Assembly: GCA_031265955.1 (NCBI GenBank)
Contig: JAISBY010000010.1
Location: 372,001-436,000 of the forward strand
Reading direction: 5' to 3'
DNA from: Mycoplasmataceae bacterium
Lineage (GTDB): Bacteria > Bacillota_I > Bacilli_A > Mycoplasmatales > Mycoplasmoidaceae
Length of the DNA stretch: 64,000 nucleotides
In this document: positions 9,760 to 20,524 of the stretch, in pieces
Numbering within the stretch: position 1 is the stretch's first letter
Layout: every line of letters begins with the position of its first letter
Notes under the pieces: model-generated
Told to the model about the DNA's origin: nothing
Databases searched by the model: none
The model's input: the letters and a program-made list of their open reading frames with translations, nothing else
Translations under genes and position numbers: made by a program

Positions 9760-11826
9760 ATGCTTAACCAAGTTAATTTTAATGTTATTAAAGAGATTCA
9801 AGAAAAAGCAGATATCGTTGCAATTATTTCTGCTTTTGTTAAATTAACTCGCAAGGGGAATAATTATGTTGGTTTATGCCCCTTTCATCCTGATAAAAAT
9901 CCTTCTTTAGTAGTTTCCCCGAAAAAGAAAATTTTTAAATGCTTTGTGTGCGGCGCAAAAGGGAATGTTTTTGGTTTTATCCAACAATATAAAAAGATTC
10001 CGTTTATGGATGCAGTTCAATGAGTTGCCAATCAAATCGGATATGATACTTCGCAATTGTCATTGCAAACTAATAATACTTACTTAGATCCAAAAATAAA
10101 ACGTTTGATAGATTTAAATAATCAAGTCAACGAATGGTATCAAGGATTTTTACATAATCCGGAAAATCAAGACAAATTGGATTACTTGCACCACCGTGGT
10201 TTAACCGATGAAATTCTTACCGAATTCGGTTTTGGTTACGCTCCCAAAGAACGTAATTTAATATATCGCATGGCATCTAATGCCAACGAAATGTTTGGGC
10301 CAAAACGCAGCAAAGATTTAACTTGAAACGAAAAAGAACTGCTCGATGATAGTTTGATTTCAATTAATCAAGAAGGTATGGTTTTTGATTTTTTTAGCGA
10401 TCGAATAACTATTCCCATCTACGATAATAACGGCTACTTAGTTGCCTTTAGCGGTCGTACTATTAGTAACATCGAACCCAAATATTTAAATACTTCTAGT
10501 ACTAGTTTATTTTCTAAAGGTAACGTGCTGTTCAATTTTCATAAAGCAAAATTTGAACATTCTGACAATATTATTATTGTTGAAGGTTTTATGGATGCGA
10601 TTGCCTATGTTAGAGCTGGATTCAAAAATGTTGTAGCAACAATGGGAGTGGCGTTAACTAACGAACATCTCAGCGCGCTTCGAACATCAACCAATCTTAA
10701 TGTAGTTATTTTATCTTTTGATAATGATAATGCAGGGAATATGGCTACTGTTGCTAACGGCCAAAGATTAATGCAGAGTGGTTTCAACACATATGTTGTT
10801 GCCGAATACGACAAAGATATAAAAGATGTTGATGAGTTATTTCATAAATCTGGTAAAACCGCAATCGAAAATATTTTGAACGAAAGAATTGATTTCATTA
10901 CTTTTCTCATCAATAATGAATTTATTAATAAAAAAACAACTGATGAAATTCAAAAGTCAGTTGTTTACATTCTTAAAAGCATGATTGATTTTGGTTCCAC
11001 TTCCATATTATTACGTCAACGACACCTAAAATTATTAGCCGATAAATCTGGATTGGCATTTGAAGATTTACGAGCCCAATTCAATTTCGATTTAGAGAAA
11101 CAAGCTAAAACTAAAAAAACACATAAAAAGAGTTACTATTCTAAACTAGTTAAGCCAGATAATGAAGCAGGTTTGCCCGAAACCTTTATAGAAGAAGAGT
11201 CGGTTGTTCCATCAATTGCAGAAACGCAAACAAAAATTAGTCGGTATTTAGAAGACTTAGAGGATAATCGTAAAATTAAACAGAAGCAGTTAACAGATGG
11301 TTATGATTCACTAATTTTAGCTTTTGCTAATAGTGGTAATGCTCTAACAAAATACATTGAAGAAATTAGTATCAATTCCACTGATTTTGATTTGGGGCAA
11401 CAAAAATTTGTATTAAAAGGAATTCAATATCTTGTTGGGAAAGACGAACTATTAACAGAAGAAAACCTGTTTAATTTTCTTGAAATACAAAGTAAAACTA
11501 CTAATGCCATCGCAAAAGATTATCAAAAAGCACTTATTTACTTTGAAAATTTAATTGAGGCTCCGACTTATAAAAGTTACTCAAAACGACTTTTAGCAAA
11601 GAAGCAAGAAGAGCGCATTGAAGATATCATTTATCATATAACCGATGTTAAATACCACCTATTAATATTTAATAAACTAATAAAAATATGAAAATTAAAA
11701 AAAGAAAATCAAGCCAAAAATGATAGTAAAATTGATCAGCTCTATCTTGAAATTAATGAGATACGGGATGCCTATAAGCTTTGAAAAGAGTTAAATCAAA
11801 AACACAGCAAGAAAAGAGAAAAATAA
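9760..11826 (+). CDS. dnaG: DNA primase
   Basis: 688-residue primase making RNA primers at the fork. Domains in order: the CHC2 zinc finger (Cys40, His43, Cys61, Cys64), the catalytic core, and a TOPRIM domain with the metal-binding Glu275 in VEGFMDA and acidic Asp321/Asp323 in SFDNDNAG, then a long Lys/Glu-rich C-terminal region likely to contact the DnaB-type helicase. It is somewhat longer than usual for the family. It starts 6 nt after glyS and ends 1 nt before deoD. The expected next gene in Firmicutes is the sigma factor sigA, which is absent here. Confidence 0.96.
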
Positions 11827-11827
11827 A

Positions 11828-12541
11828 ATGACACCACACAATCGCGCCAAACAAAATGAAATTGCTAAAATTGTTTTAATGCCTGGGGATCCACTTCGTG
11901 CTAAATGGATTGCCGAAAATTATTTAGTTAAGCCAAAACTAGTGAATGACGTAAGAGGAATGTTTGCTTATACTGGAATGTACAAAAATAAAAAAGTTAC
12001 TGTCATGGCTCATGGCATGGGCATGCCTTCCATCGGCATTTATTCATACGAATTATTTAAATTCTATAAAGTAAATACAATTATTCGCGTTGGATCAGCG
12101 GGTGGATTCACAAAAGAATTACAACTTGGCAGCATCGTTGTAGCAAATCAGGCGTTTAGTGAAAGTGGCTATGCAAAAGATATTGGTATTAAAGTACCAC
12201 CATCAAAAATTTTAAAAGCAAGCACTTCAACACTAAACAAATGTTTGCAAACTTCTAAAATGCTAAAAACAAAATGTTTTGTTGGCAAAGTTTTATGTGA
12301 AGATGCTTTTTATTCTAACACCCCTTGGCAAAAGAGAATGAATCTTTCTCAAGGGTTGTTAGCTGTTGAAATGGAAGCATTCGCGCTTTATGCTAATGCC
12401 ATGAAATTAAAAAAGAACGCTTTATGCCTGTTAACAATTAGCGATTCTTTTGTTTCTAATAAATCGATGTCCTCAGAACAACGACAAACATCTTTTAAAA
12501 GCATGATTAAATTAGCTTTAGAAACAGCAACGAGGATATAA
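11828..12541 (+). CDS. deoD: Purine-nucleoside phosphorylase
   Basis: 237-residue hexameric phosphorylase of the DeoD type, which splits purine (deoxy)nucleosides with phosphate. Phosphate-binding [11 protein letters not shown] near the N-terminus, RVGSAGG, the nucleoside-binding EMEAFALYA and the catalytic Asp in SDSF are all present. It is the first of four nucleoside-salvage genes spaced by 1-2 nt or overlapping, so it is translated from the same message as dnaG. Confidence 0.96.
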   Translation: MTPHNRAKQNEIAKIVLMPGDPLRAKWIAENYLVKPKLVNDVRGMFAYTGMYKNKKVTVMAHGMGMPSIGIYSYELFKFYKVNTIIRVGSAGGFTKELQLGSIVVANQAFSESGYAKDIGIKVPPSKILKASTSTLNKCLQTSKMLKTKCFVGKVLCEDAFYSNTPWQKRMNLSQGLLAVEMEAFALYANAMKLKKNALCLLTISDSFVSNKSMSSEQRQTSFKSMIKLALETATRI

Positions 12542-12542
12542 C

Positions 12543-13187
12543 ATGAAATATAACAAATACATTGACCACACATTATTACGAGCGGATGCCACTCAAAAAG
12601 AAATCAACCAACTCTGTCAAGAAGCAATAAAATTTGATTTCATGTCAGTATGTATTAACCCTGATTATGTAGCACGCTGTAAAAAACAATTAGCAAAATC
12701 AAAAGTGAAAGTATGTACGGTAATCGGTTTCCCTTTAGGAAGCAATACTACTAATACTAAAGTAAACGAAACTAGGGATGCACTTAAAAACGGTGCGACT
12801 GAAATTGATATGGTTGTAAATATTTCATGATTAAAACAAAAACAACTAACTAATGTCATCAACGAAATTAAGACGATTAAAAAAGCTTGTGGAACACGCA
12901 TTCTTAAAGTCATCGTTGAAACTTCATTACTATCACAACAAGACAAGATTAACGCTTGTAAATGCGTAATTGCAGCTAAAGCAGATTTCATTAAAACTTC
13001 AACAGGTTTTAGTACTGGCGGAGCGACTGTTAACGATATAAAACTTTTCAAAAAATATGTTGGTAATAAAGCAAAAATCAAAGCTTCTGGCGGTGTGAAA
13101 ACTTACGAAGACATGGTTAATATGATTAAAGCCGGAGCAAACCGCATCGGAACATCTCGAGGCGTTAGTCTCATGCAAGGAAAATAA
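12543..13187 (+). CDS. deoC: Deoxyribose-phosphate aldolase
   Basis: 214-residue TIM-barrel aldolase converting deoxyribose-5-phosphate to glyceraldehyde-3-phosphate and acetaldehyde, feeding glycolysis. The opening [12 protein letters not shown] is typical. Schiff-base Lys151 is in [10 protein letters not shown] and the proton-relay Lys in [10 protein letters not shown]. Its stop overlaps the next ATG (TAATG), indicating translational coupling. The acetaldehyde might be handled by the Fe-ADH encoded at 22661, but that is inference. Confidence 0.96.
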
Positions 13188-14488
13188 TGGATATTTTATC
13201 AATTATTGAAAAAAAGCGCACCGACCAAGAGTTAACAAAAAATGAAATTTTTTATTTTATCGACCAATTAGTTAATAAAAAAACGATTAATGACTATCAA
13301 GCAGCTGCATTAATTATGGCCATTAATATTAATGGCATGAACCCAACAGAAACTTTCCATTTAACTGATGCAATGTTAAAATCTGGTGAAATTATTAATT
13401 TAGATAAAGTTAGTGGTGTTAAAATTGACAAACATTCAACCGGAGGAGTTGGCGATAAAGTTTCCCTTATTCTTTCGCCAATTTGTGCGGCGCTTGGAAT
13501 TAAGGTTGCCAAAATTTCAGGCAAGGGATTAGGACATACTGGTGGCACCATCGATAAATTAGAATCGATTGGTGTGGATTGTAATCTTAATGAAAAACAA
13601 TATTTGAAGTTGCTCAAAGATAACGGTTTATTTATTATGGCTCAAACCGATGAATTAACTCCAGCCGATCGTACCATCTACGCTTTACGTAACGCAACTA
13701 GTACCGTTCAATCTATTCCGTTGATTGCTTCAAGTATTGCTTGCAAAAAATTAGCTTTAAAAACTGATTACATTTTTCTAGATGTTAAAGTCGGTGATGG
13801 TGGTTTTTGTAAAACAATCAACGATGCAACCAAGCTTTCGCATGCTTTATTAGCGATCTTCAAGGAATGTCATCGTAAAGCTATTATTCATATAACTAAT
13901 ATGACACAACCGTTAGGAAGGGCGATTGGTAATGCGATTGAAATAAAAGCGTCAATTGATTTTTTAAAAGGTAATCCTGAGTGTGATGAAGTGAAATCTT
14001 TAATTTATGATTTTGTGGCGGATATTATGTTAACTGTCAAAAAAACCAAAACTCGCAAACAAGCTTTAATGCAAATTGAACAAGTCATCCAAACTGGGAA
14101 AGCTTCAAAAGTTTTTAATCAATGGGTTATATCACAACATGCTAATGCTAATTTATTAAATTCTGGAAAGTACTTTAACCCCAGGCATATAAAAATAATT
14201 AAAGCGCCTAAGTCTGGGTATGTAGACTATCGTTCTACCAAAACCATAGGTTTAATATCGTTTAAATTAGGTGCTGGTCGTTTGCACAAGGAAGATCCCA
14301 TTGATTTCCATGCAGGCATTTATTTAAATAAAATTCGAAATGAATATGTTAAAGCAAACGAGACACTTGCCACATTTTATTCATCTAAACCAATTAACCG
14401 TCTTCTGGAAAAAGAATTCTTAGATAATGTACTACTTACTAAACAACCACACAAGAAGGAGCCGATCATAGTTAAGGTTATGAAATAA
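13187..14488 (+). CDS. deoA: Thymidine/pyrimidine-nucleoside phosphorylase
   Basis: 433-residue phosphorylase splitting thymidine (and perhaps uridine) to base plus sugar-1-phosphate. The phosphate-binding signature KHSTGGVGDK (about residues 80-89) and SGKGLGHTGGTIDKLES follow the glycosyltransferase-3 pattern, and there is a C-terminal PYNP domain with GAGRLHKEDPID. The start overlaps the deoC stop. Whether it is thymidine-specific or broad (Pdp) cannot be told from the sequence. Confidence 0.95.
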   Translation: MDILSIIEKKRTDQELTKNEIFYFIDQLVNKKTINDYQAAALIMAININGMNPTETFHLTDAMLKSGEIINLDKVSGVKIDKHSTGGVGDKVSLILSPICAALGIKVAKISGKGLGHTGGTIDKLESIGVDCNLNEKQYLKLLKDNGLFIMAQTDELTPADRTIYALRNATSTVQSIPLIASSIACKKLALKTDYIFLDVKVGDGGFCKTINDATKLSHALLAIFKECHRKAIIHITNMTQPLGRAIGNAIEIKASIDFLKGNPECDEVKSLIYDFVADIMLTVKKTKTRKQALMQIEQVIQTGKASKVFNQWVISQHANANLLNSGKYFNPRHIKIIKAPKSGYVDYRSTKTIGLISFKLGAGRLHKEDPIDFHAGIYLNKIRNEYVKANETLATFYSSKPINRLLEKEFLDNVLLTKQPHKKEPIIVKVMK

Positions 14489-14490
14489 AT

Positions 14491-14868
14491 ATGAAACATT
14501 ATCAAGAACTTAAAAAAATAATTAAAAATGCCTATGCACCATATTCAAAATTTATGGTCGCAGCTTTGCTTGAAACTGAAAAGGGTGATTTTATTGGCGT
14601 GAATGTTGAAAACTCTTCTTATCCACTTTCCATGTGTGCAGAAAGAAATGCAATTGGCGCAGCAATCGGTGGTGGCGCTAAAAACTTTAAAACCTTATAT
14701 CTTTTGTCATCTTCAAAAAAAAATAATGTCACGCCTTGCGGAGCTTGTCGTCAAGTTATTTCTGAATTTGCTAACGGTAATATGCCTGTTTATGTTTATT
14801 CAATAACTGGTAAATACAAGAAATATACTTTAAAACAATTATTACCATTTGCTTTTAAATTAAAATAA
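14491..14868 (+). CDS. cdd: Cytidine deaminase
   Basis: 125-residue zinc deaminase turning (deoxy)cytidine into (deoxy)uridine. The zinc ligands Cys49, Cys83 and Cys86 and the catalytic Glu51 are visible in MCAERNAIGAAI and TPCGACRQ, and the substrate-binding NVENSSYP precedes them. It is last in the dnaG-deoD-deoC-deoA-cdd run. In Firmicutes cdd often lies between dgkA and era; here it has moved to the salvage operon. Confidence 0.96.
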   Translation: MKHYQELKKIIKNAYAPYSKFMVAALLETEKGDFIGVNVENSSYPLSMCAERNAIGAAIGGGAKNFKTLYLLSSSKKNNVTPCGACRQVISEFANGNMPVYVYSITGKYKKYTLKQLLPFAFKLK

Positions 14869-14901
14869 AAACTTCCCTTATAGTTTATTTAGGAAAAGTT
14901 A
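14866..14901. terminator. Probable bidirectional terminator between cdd and a lipoprotein gene
   Basis: AACTTCCC pairs with GGAAAAGTT (one bulged base) around a loop of about 14 nt. The minus-strand read-out ends in T-rich sequence. It lies between two convergent genes and overlaps the 3' end of the minus-strand one. Confidence 0.45.
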
Positions 14902-15373
14902 TGGTTGCCATTCCTTTTAAAAAAGATAAGTCGGAAACGTCTTCATGATATTTGTTTAATATATCTAATAATTCTTCATTACCAATACCATAGTCTCGAT
15001 AATGCCCATCAAAAGTGTAAGAACTTAATTTTATTTGGTTATCTGAATAGTATTCTTTAAAAATGCCTGTCGTTCCATCAAAACTTATTGTTTTGTCGTT
15101 TGAATCAATACAAATTTCACCATATAAATTTGAATCACTGGAGAAAATGAGCCATCCACCAAGGTTGTTGCTGACATACAGAAACATTCTGTCATAATCA
15201 AAATTATGATTAAATTTAATAGTAGCATCTTTTAACTTATCACCTATTTTCAGTTCGCTGATATCAACAACTTTAGATTTGTTACAGCTTGTCAAACTAG
15301 TAACAAATGCAATGCTAGATATTCCTAGCACACTAATAGTACTGATCGTTTTAATTAAATTTATTCTTCTCAT
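14885..15373 (-). CDS. Lipoprotein of unknown function
   Basis: 162-residue protein with an N-terminal signal peptide and lipobox SLTSC (acylated Cys at residue 30). The mature part is small and hydrophilic with no recognised domain. Start ATG 15373 has the ribosome-binding site AAAGGGAA. The gene is preceded by leader copy 2 with nine G, an intrinsic terminator and a conserved hairpin, shared with the unrelated surface protein at 7628. Confidence 0.82.
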   Translation of the reverse strand: MRRINLIKTISTISVLGISSIAFVTSLTSCNKSKVVDISELKIGDKLKDATIKFNHNFDYDRMFLYVSNNLGGWLIFSSDSNLYGEICIDSNDKTISFDGTTGIFKEYYSDNQIKLSSYTFDGHYRDYGIGNEELLDILNKYHEDVSDLSFLKGMATITFPK

Positions 15374-15516
15374 TTTGTTTCCCTTTTGATTTAAATAGCA
15401 AAAACCAGACTTCTACAAAGGTAAAAGTCTGGTTTTTAGAGAAAGAATTAAATTAGTACTTATAGTACTGTATCGTTTAATCCCCCCCCCTATTTAATTG
15501 CATACTAGTGATTATA
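15374..15516 (-). promoter_or_regulatory. Leader copy 2: -10 box, poly-G tract, conserved hairpin, internal terminator
   Basis: Read on the minus strand: TATAAT (15516-15511), nine G (15490-15482), bulged hairpin (15481-15447) with the same CGATA bulge and the same AGTACT stem as copy 1, then a terminator (15437-15400), then the ribosome-binding site and ATG 15373. Compared with copy 1 the G tract is two longer, the hairpin loop changes from ACA to ATA, and the terminator loop is diverged while both stems are kept. Confidence 0.65.
15400..15437. terminator. Intrinsic terminator inside leader copy 2
   Basis: AAAACCAGACTT pairs with AAGTCTGGTTTTT around a loop of about 12 nt. T runs on both strands make it potentially bidirectional. 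On the minus strand it stands between promoter and gene. Confidence 0.72.
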
Positions 15517-15603
15517 TAACCATTTACTTCCAATGGGCACGCTTTGGTTATTTGCTTTTAAATTAAAATAAGAAACAGCGACACTATTGTATGGGTGCTT
15601 GCA

Positions 15604-15609
15604 TATAAT
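15604..15609 (+). promoter_or_regulatory. -10 box for the pgm-tpiA-gpmI operon
   Basis: TATAAT ending 8 nt before the ATG at 15618. With a start site 7-9 nt downstream, the mRNA would be leaderless. Confidence 0.55.
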
Positions 15610-15617
15610 TAAACATA

Positions 15618-17255
15618 ATGTCAAACTCAAAATTTATTATTCAAAAATGGTTAGATTCTCAAAAACTAACTCTTAAAGAAAAAAAAGATATTAAAAATCT
15701 TAGTTTACAAGAGCAAAATATCTTTTTTGCCGACGAGACAATGAAATTTGGTACGGCTGGTGTTCGCGGTAAAATGGGACCTGGCACCACAAGAATGAAT
15801 CGTTTTGCATACGCTAACCTTACGCAAGCATATGCCAAATATATTGTGCGTCAGTATGGTAAAAACAAAAGTATTGTCGTAGGGCACGATAACAGAATGA
15901 ATTCAGATGTTTATGCTTTACTAGCGGCAAAAGTGTTATCATCATTCGGAATTAAGGTATTGTTGTTTAATAAGAACAGTCTAATGCCCACTCCGATCGT
16001 TTCTTATGCCATTAGACAAACAAATTCGGTTGGCGGGTTAATTATCACGGCTAGCCACAATCCAAAAGAATACAATGGGTTTAAAGCGTATCACGATGAT
16101 GGCGGCCAGATATTACCTGATATCGCTAAAATGGTTGAACAGCATTTTATCAAACCAACTGAATTATTAGATTTCGAGTATACACCTAAACCAAAATTAA
16201 TATCTTTTCTTTCTAACGGTATTGTTGAACATTACTTTAAAGATGCTCAATGTGTGCTTATCAATAGAAAAGAATTGAAAGAAAAGAAAAAATATCCAAT
16301 AGTGTTGACAGCACATCACGGCACAGCCTCTAAACTATTACCGAAGTTTCTTAATAATCTAAATTTCAAGATTAAACCCGTGCGTGCACAGATGTTCTAT
16401 AGTCCTACGTTTGTAAACTCCCCTATTTCTAATCCAGAAGATATTAAATCATTTGACTTATCAATTAAACAAGCCGATCAACTACATAGTGATATTTGTA
16501 TCGGAGTAGACCCAGATGCTGATCGTATGGCGGTATGTATCAAACATAATGAAAAATGACGATTGATTACTGGAAATGAAATGGGAACAATTTACACATA
16601 TTATTGTCTTAAGTACCGCAAATTTACGAAAACACCATATGTAGTGTCCTCATATGTTTCCACATACCTAATTGATAGGATTGTGAAAGAATATAAAGGT
16701 AAGGTCTATCGTACTGGCACTGGGTTTAAATGAATGGGCGCTAAAATTACTGAAATTGGAAACAAGCAATCTTTAGTAGTAGCTTTTGAAGAAGCTATCG
16801 GGGCGCTTAACACAACAATTGATCGTGATAAAGATTCGTTTACTGCTTCAGCACTAGCGTTAGAAATTTACAATTTCTATAAGGTAAAACAAATGGATTT
16901 AGTAGACATGCTTGAAAAAGAAATTTACCCGAAGTATGGGCAATGGTTTGGAAAAACCGATTCGTTTACATATGATGTCCTAGAATGAAAACCGGTCTTA
17001 CAAAGTAAGATGAAATTATTAAAGGAATATCATTCTAAAAAGATTGGATCGTTTGCAATCAAACAAATTGTATGAAATAAATTGGGTGATTGTCTAGAAT
17101 GACATCTACACGATGATTCATGAATTAAATTTAGATTAAGTGGTACTGAACCTAAATTCAAAATTTATTACAATTTATTTGGTAGCAGCCAATCGGTATT
17201 GATAAAACAATATAATGAACTAGACAAAACTTTTAGAAAGATGATTGGAGCGTAG
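15618..17255 (+). CDS. Phosphoglucomutase/phosphomannomutase
   Basis: 545-residue alpha-D-phosphohexomutase interconverting hexose 1- and 6-phosphates (in nucleoside salvage a phosphopentomutase activity is also possible). The active-site phosphoserine Ser146 lies in TASHNP, the Mg-binding GVDPDADRMAV around residues 296-306, and the substrate-binding KFGTAGVRG near residue 43. Several TGA Trp codons are used, including one just after KHNEK. It heads a run with tpiA and gpmI. Pgm versus Pmm versus PdeoB specificity cannot be told from the sequence. Confidence 0.93.
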
Positions 17256-17260
17256 CGAAT

Positions 17261-18040
17261 ATGAAAAAATACATACTAGGAAACTGAAAGATGTTTAAAA
17301 CACAAAGTGAAATTAAACACTTTTGTGAAACATTCAATGCATTATTAAATAACGATCAAACCCTTTCTAGTCTTGATACAGTAATAGGAATCGCACCAAC
17401 GTATGTTGGTTTATCCACTTTTTTAATGCATAACAAAACTAAAACTTTAACATTAGCACAAAATGCTAATGCCGAAATTACTGGAGCATATACCAGTGAA
17501 ATTTCCTTCAACATGTTAAAAGATTTACATATTAACACAGTTTTATTGGGACACTCAGAGGTTCGTTTGCATTTAAATGAAACTGATGAAGTAATTAATA
17601 AAAAAGTTTTAACTTTATTAAAAGAAAAAATGCAACCAATACTATGCATTGGTGAAACTTTACAAGAATTTGAATCCAATCAAACTAATGACGTATTAGC
17701 AAAACAACTTAAGGCAGATTTAAGAAATATTGACTTATCAATGGTTGATCAATTAGTAATTGCTTATGAACCAATTTGAGCGATTGGTACTGGCAAAACC
17801 GCTACTATTGAGATTGTTGAAAAAACTTTTGTGGCACTCAAACAAATTTTAAAAGACATTTTGGGTGATAACATTGATAAGATAGCATTGCTTTATGGTG
17901 GTAGTGTCAATGAAAAGAACGCCAAAGATATACTTCAAGTAAGAAATGTTGATGGTGTATTGGTTGGTGGAGCGTCGCTTGATCCACAAAAATTTTATAC
18001 GATTGTTCAATCAACACCAGAATACATAAAGGCTAAATAA
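17261..18040 (+). CDS. tpiA: Triosephosphate isomerase
   Basis: 259-residue TIM barrel interconverting dihydroxyacetone phosphate and glyceraldehyde-3-phosphate. Catalytic residues are Lys10 in GNWKMF (W is TGA), His98 in LGHSEVR and Glu170 in AYEPIWAIGTG. The phosphate-binding LYGGSVNEKN is near the C-terminus. It starts 5 nt after pgm and its stop overlaps the gpmI start (TAATG). Confidence 0.97.
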
Positions 18041-19554
18041 TGAAAAAAGCAATTTTAATTATTATGGATGGTGTTGGTATCCGCAGCATCCAACAAGGTA
18101 ATGCAGTAGCGTTGGCTCATAAACCTAATTTAGATGCATGAATGAAAAAATATCCATACACGAAATTATTGGCATCAGAAGAAGCGGTAGGTTTGCCAAA
18201 AGGTCAAATGGGAAACTCTGAAGTTGGCCATTTAAATATTGGTGCAGGACGAATTGTTTATACGGGATTGTCCTTGATCAACCAAGATTTAAAAACAGGT
18301 AACTTTTACAAAAACCAAGCTTTTCTAGCTGCTATAAATTATGCAAAACAGAATAATAGTAAGTTACATATTATGGGTTTGGCAAGCTTTGGTGGAGTCC
18401 ATTCCAACTTAGAACACATTATGAGTATTTTTAAAATTGCTCGCGAACACAATGCCAATTGTGTTTTTCATGCTTTCGGAGATGGAAGAGATGTTCCGCC
18501 ACGTACGCTTTTAAATGATTTCCAAAAAACGATTTTACCAGCTTTAGAACAAAATAATATTAAACTTGGCGTCATCTCTGGACGTTATTACGCTATGGAC
18601 CGTGACAAACGTTGAGAACGTGAAGAATTAGCCTACGAGGCGTTAATTGGTAATCCTAAAGATACTTATACGAATCCATGTGACTATATTAATAAAATGT
18701 ATGCCGATAATATCACTGATGAATTTTTATTACCAGCCTTAAATGCTAATTATCCAAAAGAGGACGTTACTATTCAAGACAACGATGCCATTATTTTTGC
18801 TAATTTCAGACCAGATCGAGCAAGAGAAATGTCTCACATGATTTTTGGTTCATCTTACTATGACTACATCCCAGAAGTGCGCCGTAAAAATTTATTCTAT
18901 GTAACGATGATGACTTATGAAGGGATTCAACCTAGTATGGTTGCTTATCCACCAACTATATTCAAAAATGTGCTGGGACAAGTAATTGCTGATAACGGTT
19001 TAAGACAATTAAGAATTGCCGAAACTGAAAAATATGCTCATGTCACTTTCTTTTTTGATGGTGGTGTCGAAATTAATTATCCGCACGAAACTAAAATTAT
19101 TGTTCCGTCACCAAAAGTAGCTACTTATGATTTACAGCCAGAAATGTCTGCAAACGAAGTATGCAACAAATTGCTAGACAACATGTTGAACAACGATGTC
19201 ATCATTTGTAATTTTGCTAACGGCGACATGGTTGGACATACCGGCAATTTACAAGCCACAATTAAAGCGATTGAAACAATTGATTTAATGCTTGGAAAGA
19301 TTTATGAAAAGGCTTCAAGTAATGATTACACCATGTTTATCACCGCAGATCATGGTAATGCTGATGAAGAAATTGATTCTAACGGTAATAAAGTAACATC
19401 CCATACATTAAGTCCTGTGCCTTTTATTGTGACTGATACAAGTATTAAATTAAAAGACGATGGTAAATTAAGCAATATTGCTCCGACTATTTTAGATTAT
19501 ATGGGAGTTAAAATCCCGAAAGAGATGGACCAACCGTCTTTAATTAAGCATTAA
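18040..19554 (+). CDS. gpmI: 2,3-bisphosphoglycerate-independent phosphoglycerate mutase
   Basis: 504-residue alkaline-phosphatase-superfamily enzyme converting 3- to 2-phosphoglycerate in glycolysis, Mn-dependent. It opens IIMDGVG; the catalytic Ser60 lies in GQMGNSEVGHLNIGAGR; metal ligands are in ANGDMVGHTGN and TADHGNADE. Two TGA Trp codons interrupt the standard frame. Translation is coupled to tpiA by an overlapping start. Confidence 0.97.
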
Positions 19555-19564
19555 TAAACCGTAG

Positions 19565-19570
19565 TATAAT
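19565..19570 (+). promoter_or_regulatory. -10 box giving a leaderless GTG start
   Basis: TATAAT ending 5 nt before the GTG at 19576. The nearby ATG at 19574 is in a frame that stops quickly, so GTG is the start. Confidence 0.5.
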
Positions 19571-19575
19571 TCAAT

Positions 19576-20331
19576 GTGTTTTACCAACCAGGATATGTTT
19601 ATATATTTTTGCCTTTAATAGCTTTAATGGTTGTAATTGCTTTCTTGTTTTGGTTTTTCAATCGCAAATCATCTTTCCGTGTTAAAATGCGGTGGTTACT
19701 AATACTTTGGGTAATTTTAGTAGCAGGAGAGCTAACCAAACAGATTTACTATATTGCCGTAAACAATTGGATTGGTCGAATTCCTATCAATTTTTCTGCC
19801 ACTACTTTATATATTATGCCTTTTATTCTTTTTAGCAAAAAACACAGAAAAATTTATAAGGTTGCTTGACATTTGGAATATGTCGTATCTTCATGCATTG
19901 CTGTTGTTACGCTTATTTATCCTGCCTTGCTAGCTGGTGATTTGCCTACCGATGGTAATGTGTTTGTTTCGATGCAAGTAGCTTGATCGGTTATTTATCA
20001 TTTGATCGTTTTGTTAATAGGGCTTATCTTGCTTACTTTTCATCCTTTTGCTACCTTTGAATGGAAATATTTATTTTGAACAATTGTTTTTGTTGTTGCT
20101 TGATTACTACTAATGATAATACTTTCACTTCTTATGAAGAATAATCTAGGAATGATAGTAGAAGGCAGCTTTGTTAGTTCTTTGACGCTTTGGCCCCATA
20201 TTTTAGTAATGTCAACTGTTTACCTAGCGGGGGGGGTGTTATCCTTTATGATTTGAAAATTTGGTTTGATTCGTATTCGCGGATTAGATAATGTCTTGCC
20301 TAAATTTCATCAAAATTCAATTTTACTTTAG
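19576..20331 (+). CDS. Six-helix membrane protein with an in-frame poly-G tract
   Basis: 251-residue polytopic membrane protein with about six hydrophobic helices and no recognised catalytic motif. The layout with a RIPINF segment before a helix loosely recalls the YwaF/TMEM164-type family, but this is a weak guess. It carries eight consecutive G at 20229-20236 encoding AGGV (about residues 219-222). The reading frame stays open through it to TAG 20331, so the gene is intact as sequenced. Slippage by one base would replace the last ~30 residues. The start is GTG with no Shine-Dalgarno sequence. Confidence 0.72.
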
Positions 20332-20353
20332 AAACTTTTAGTTTTACAAACGA

Positions 20354-20359
20354 TATAAT
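20354..20359 (+). promoter_or_regulatory. -10 box of the tRNA operon
   Basis: TATAAT 11 nt upstream of the first tRNA, in a short gap after the membrane-protein gene. Confidence 0.55.
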
Positions 20360-20370
20360 TAACTCTCATC

Positions 20371-20447
20371 GGCCCGTTGGTGAAGCGACTTAACACACCG
20401 CCCTCTCAAGGCGGCATTCATCGGTTTGAATCCGATACGGGTCACCA
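20371..20447 (+). tRNA. tRNA-Glu(CUC)
   Basis: Complete cloverleaf: acceptor GGCCCGT with ACGGGTC, anticodon stem CCGCC/GGCGG enclosing loop CTCTCAA (anticodon CUC), T stem ATCGG/CCGAT, encoded CCA. The body is that of bacterial tRNA-Glu. Minimal mollicutes usually carry only the UUC version, so a C34 isoacceptor is notable. Confidence 0.9.
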
Positions 20448-20448
20448 T

Positions 20449-20523
20449 TGGGATGTAGCCAAGCGGTAAGGCTTCGGATTCTGAATCCGACATGCGGTGG
20501 TCCGAATCCACCCATCCCAGCCA
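20449..20523 (+). tRNA. tRNA-Gln(CUG)
   Basis: Acceptor TGGGATG with CATCCCA, anticodon stem TCGGA/TCCGA enclosing TTCTGAA (anticodon CUG), T arm GGTGG/CCACC, encoded CCA. One nucleotide separates it from tRNA-Glu and tRNA-Thr on either side, so all three are processed from one precursor. Confidence 0.9.
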
Positions 20524-20524
20524 C

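Noticed and set aside
12665-13081. Long minus-strand reading frame (138 codons)
   Set aside because: It lies entirely over deoC and deoA in another frame, with no ribosome-binding site; deoC motifs in the plus strand are unambiguous.
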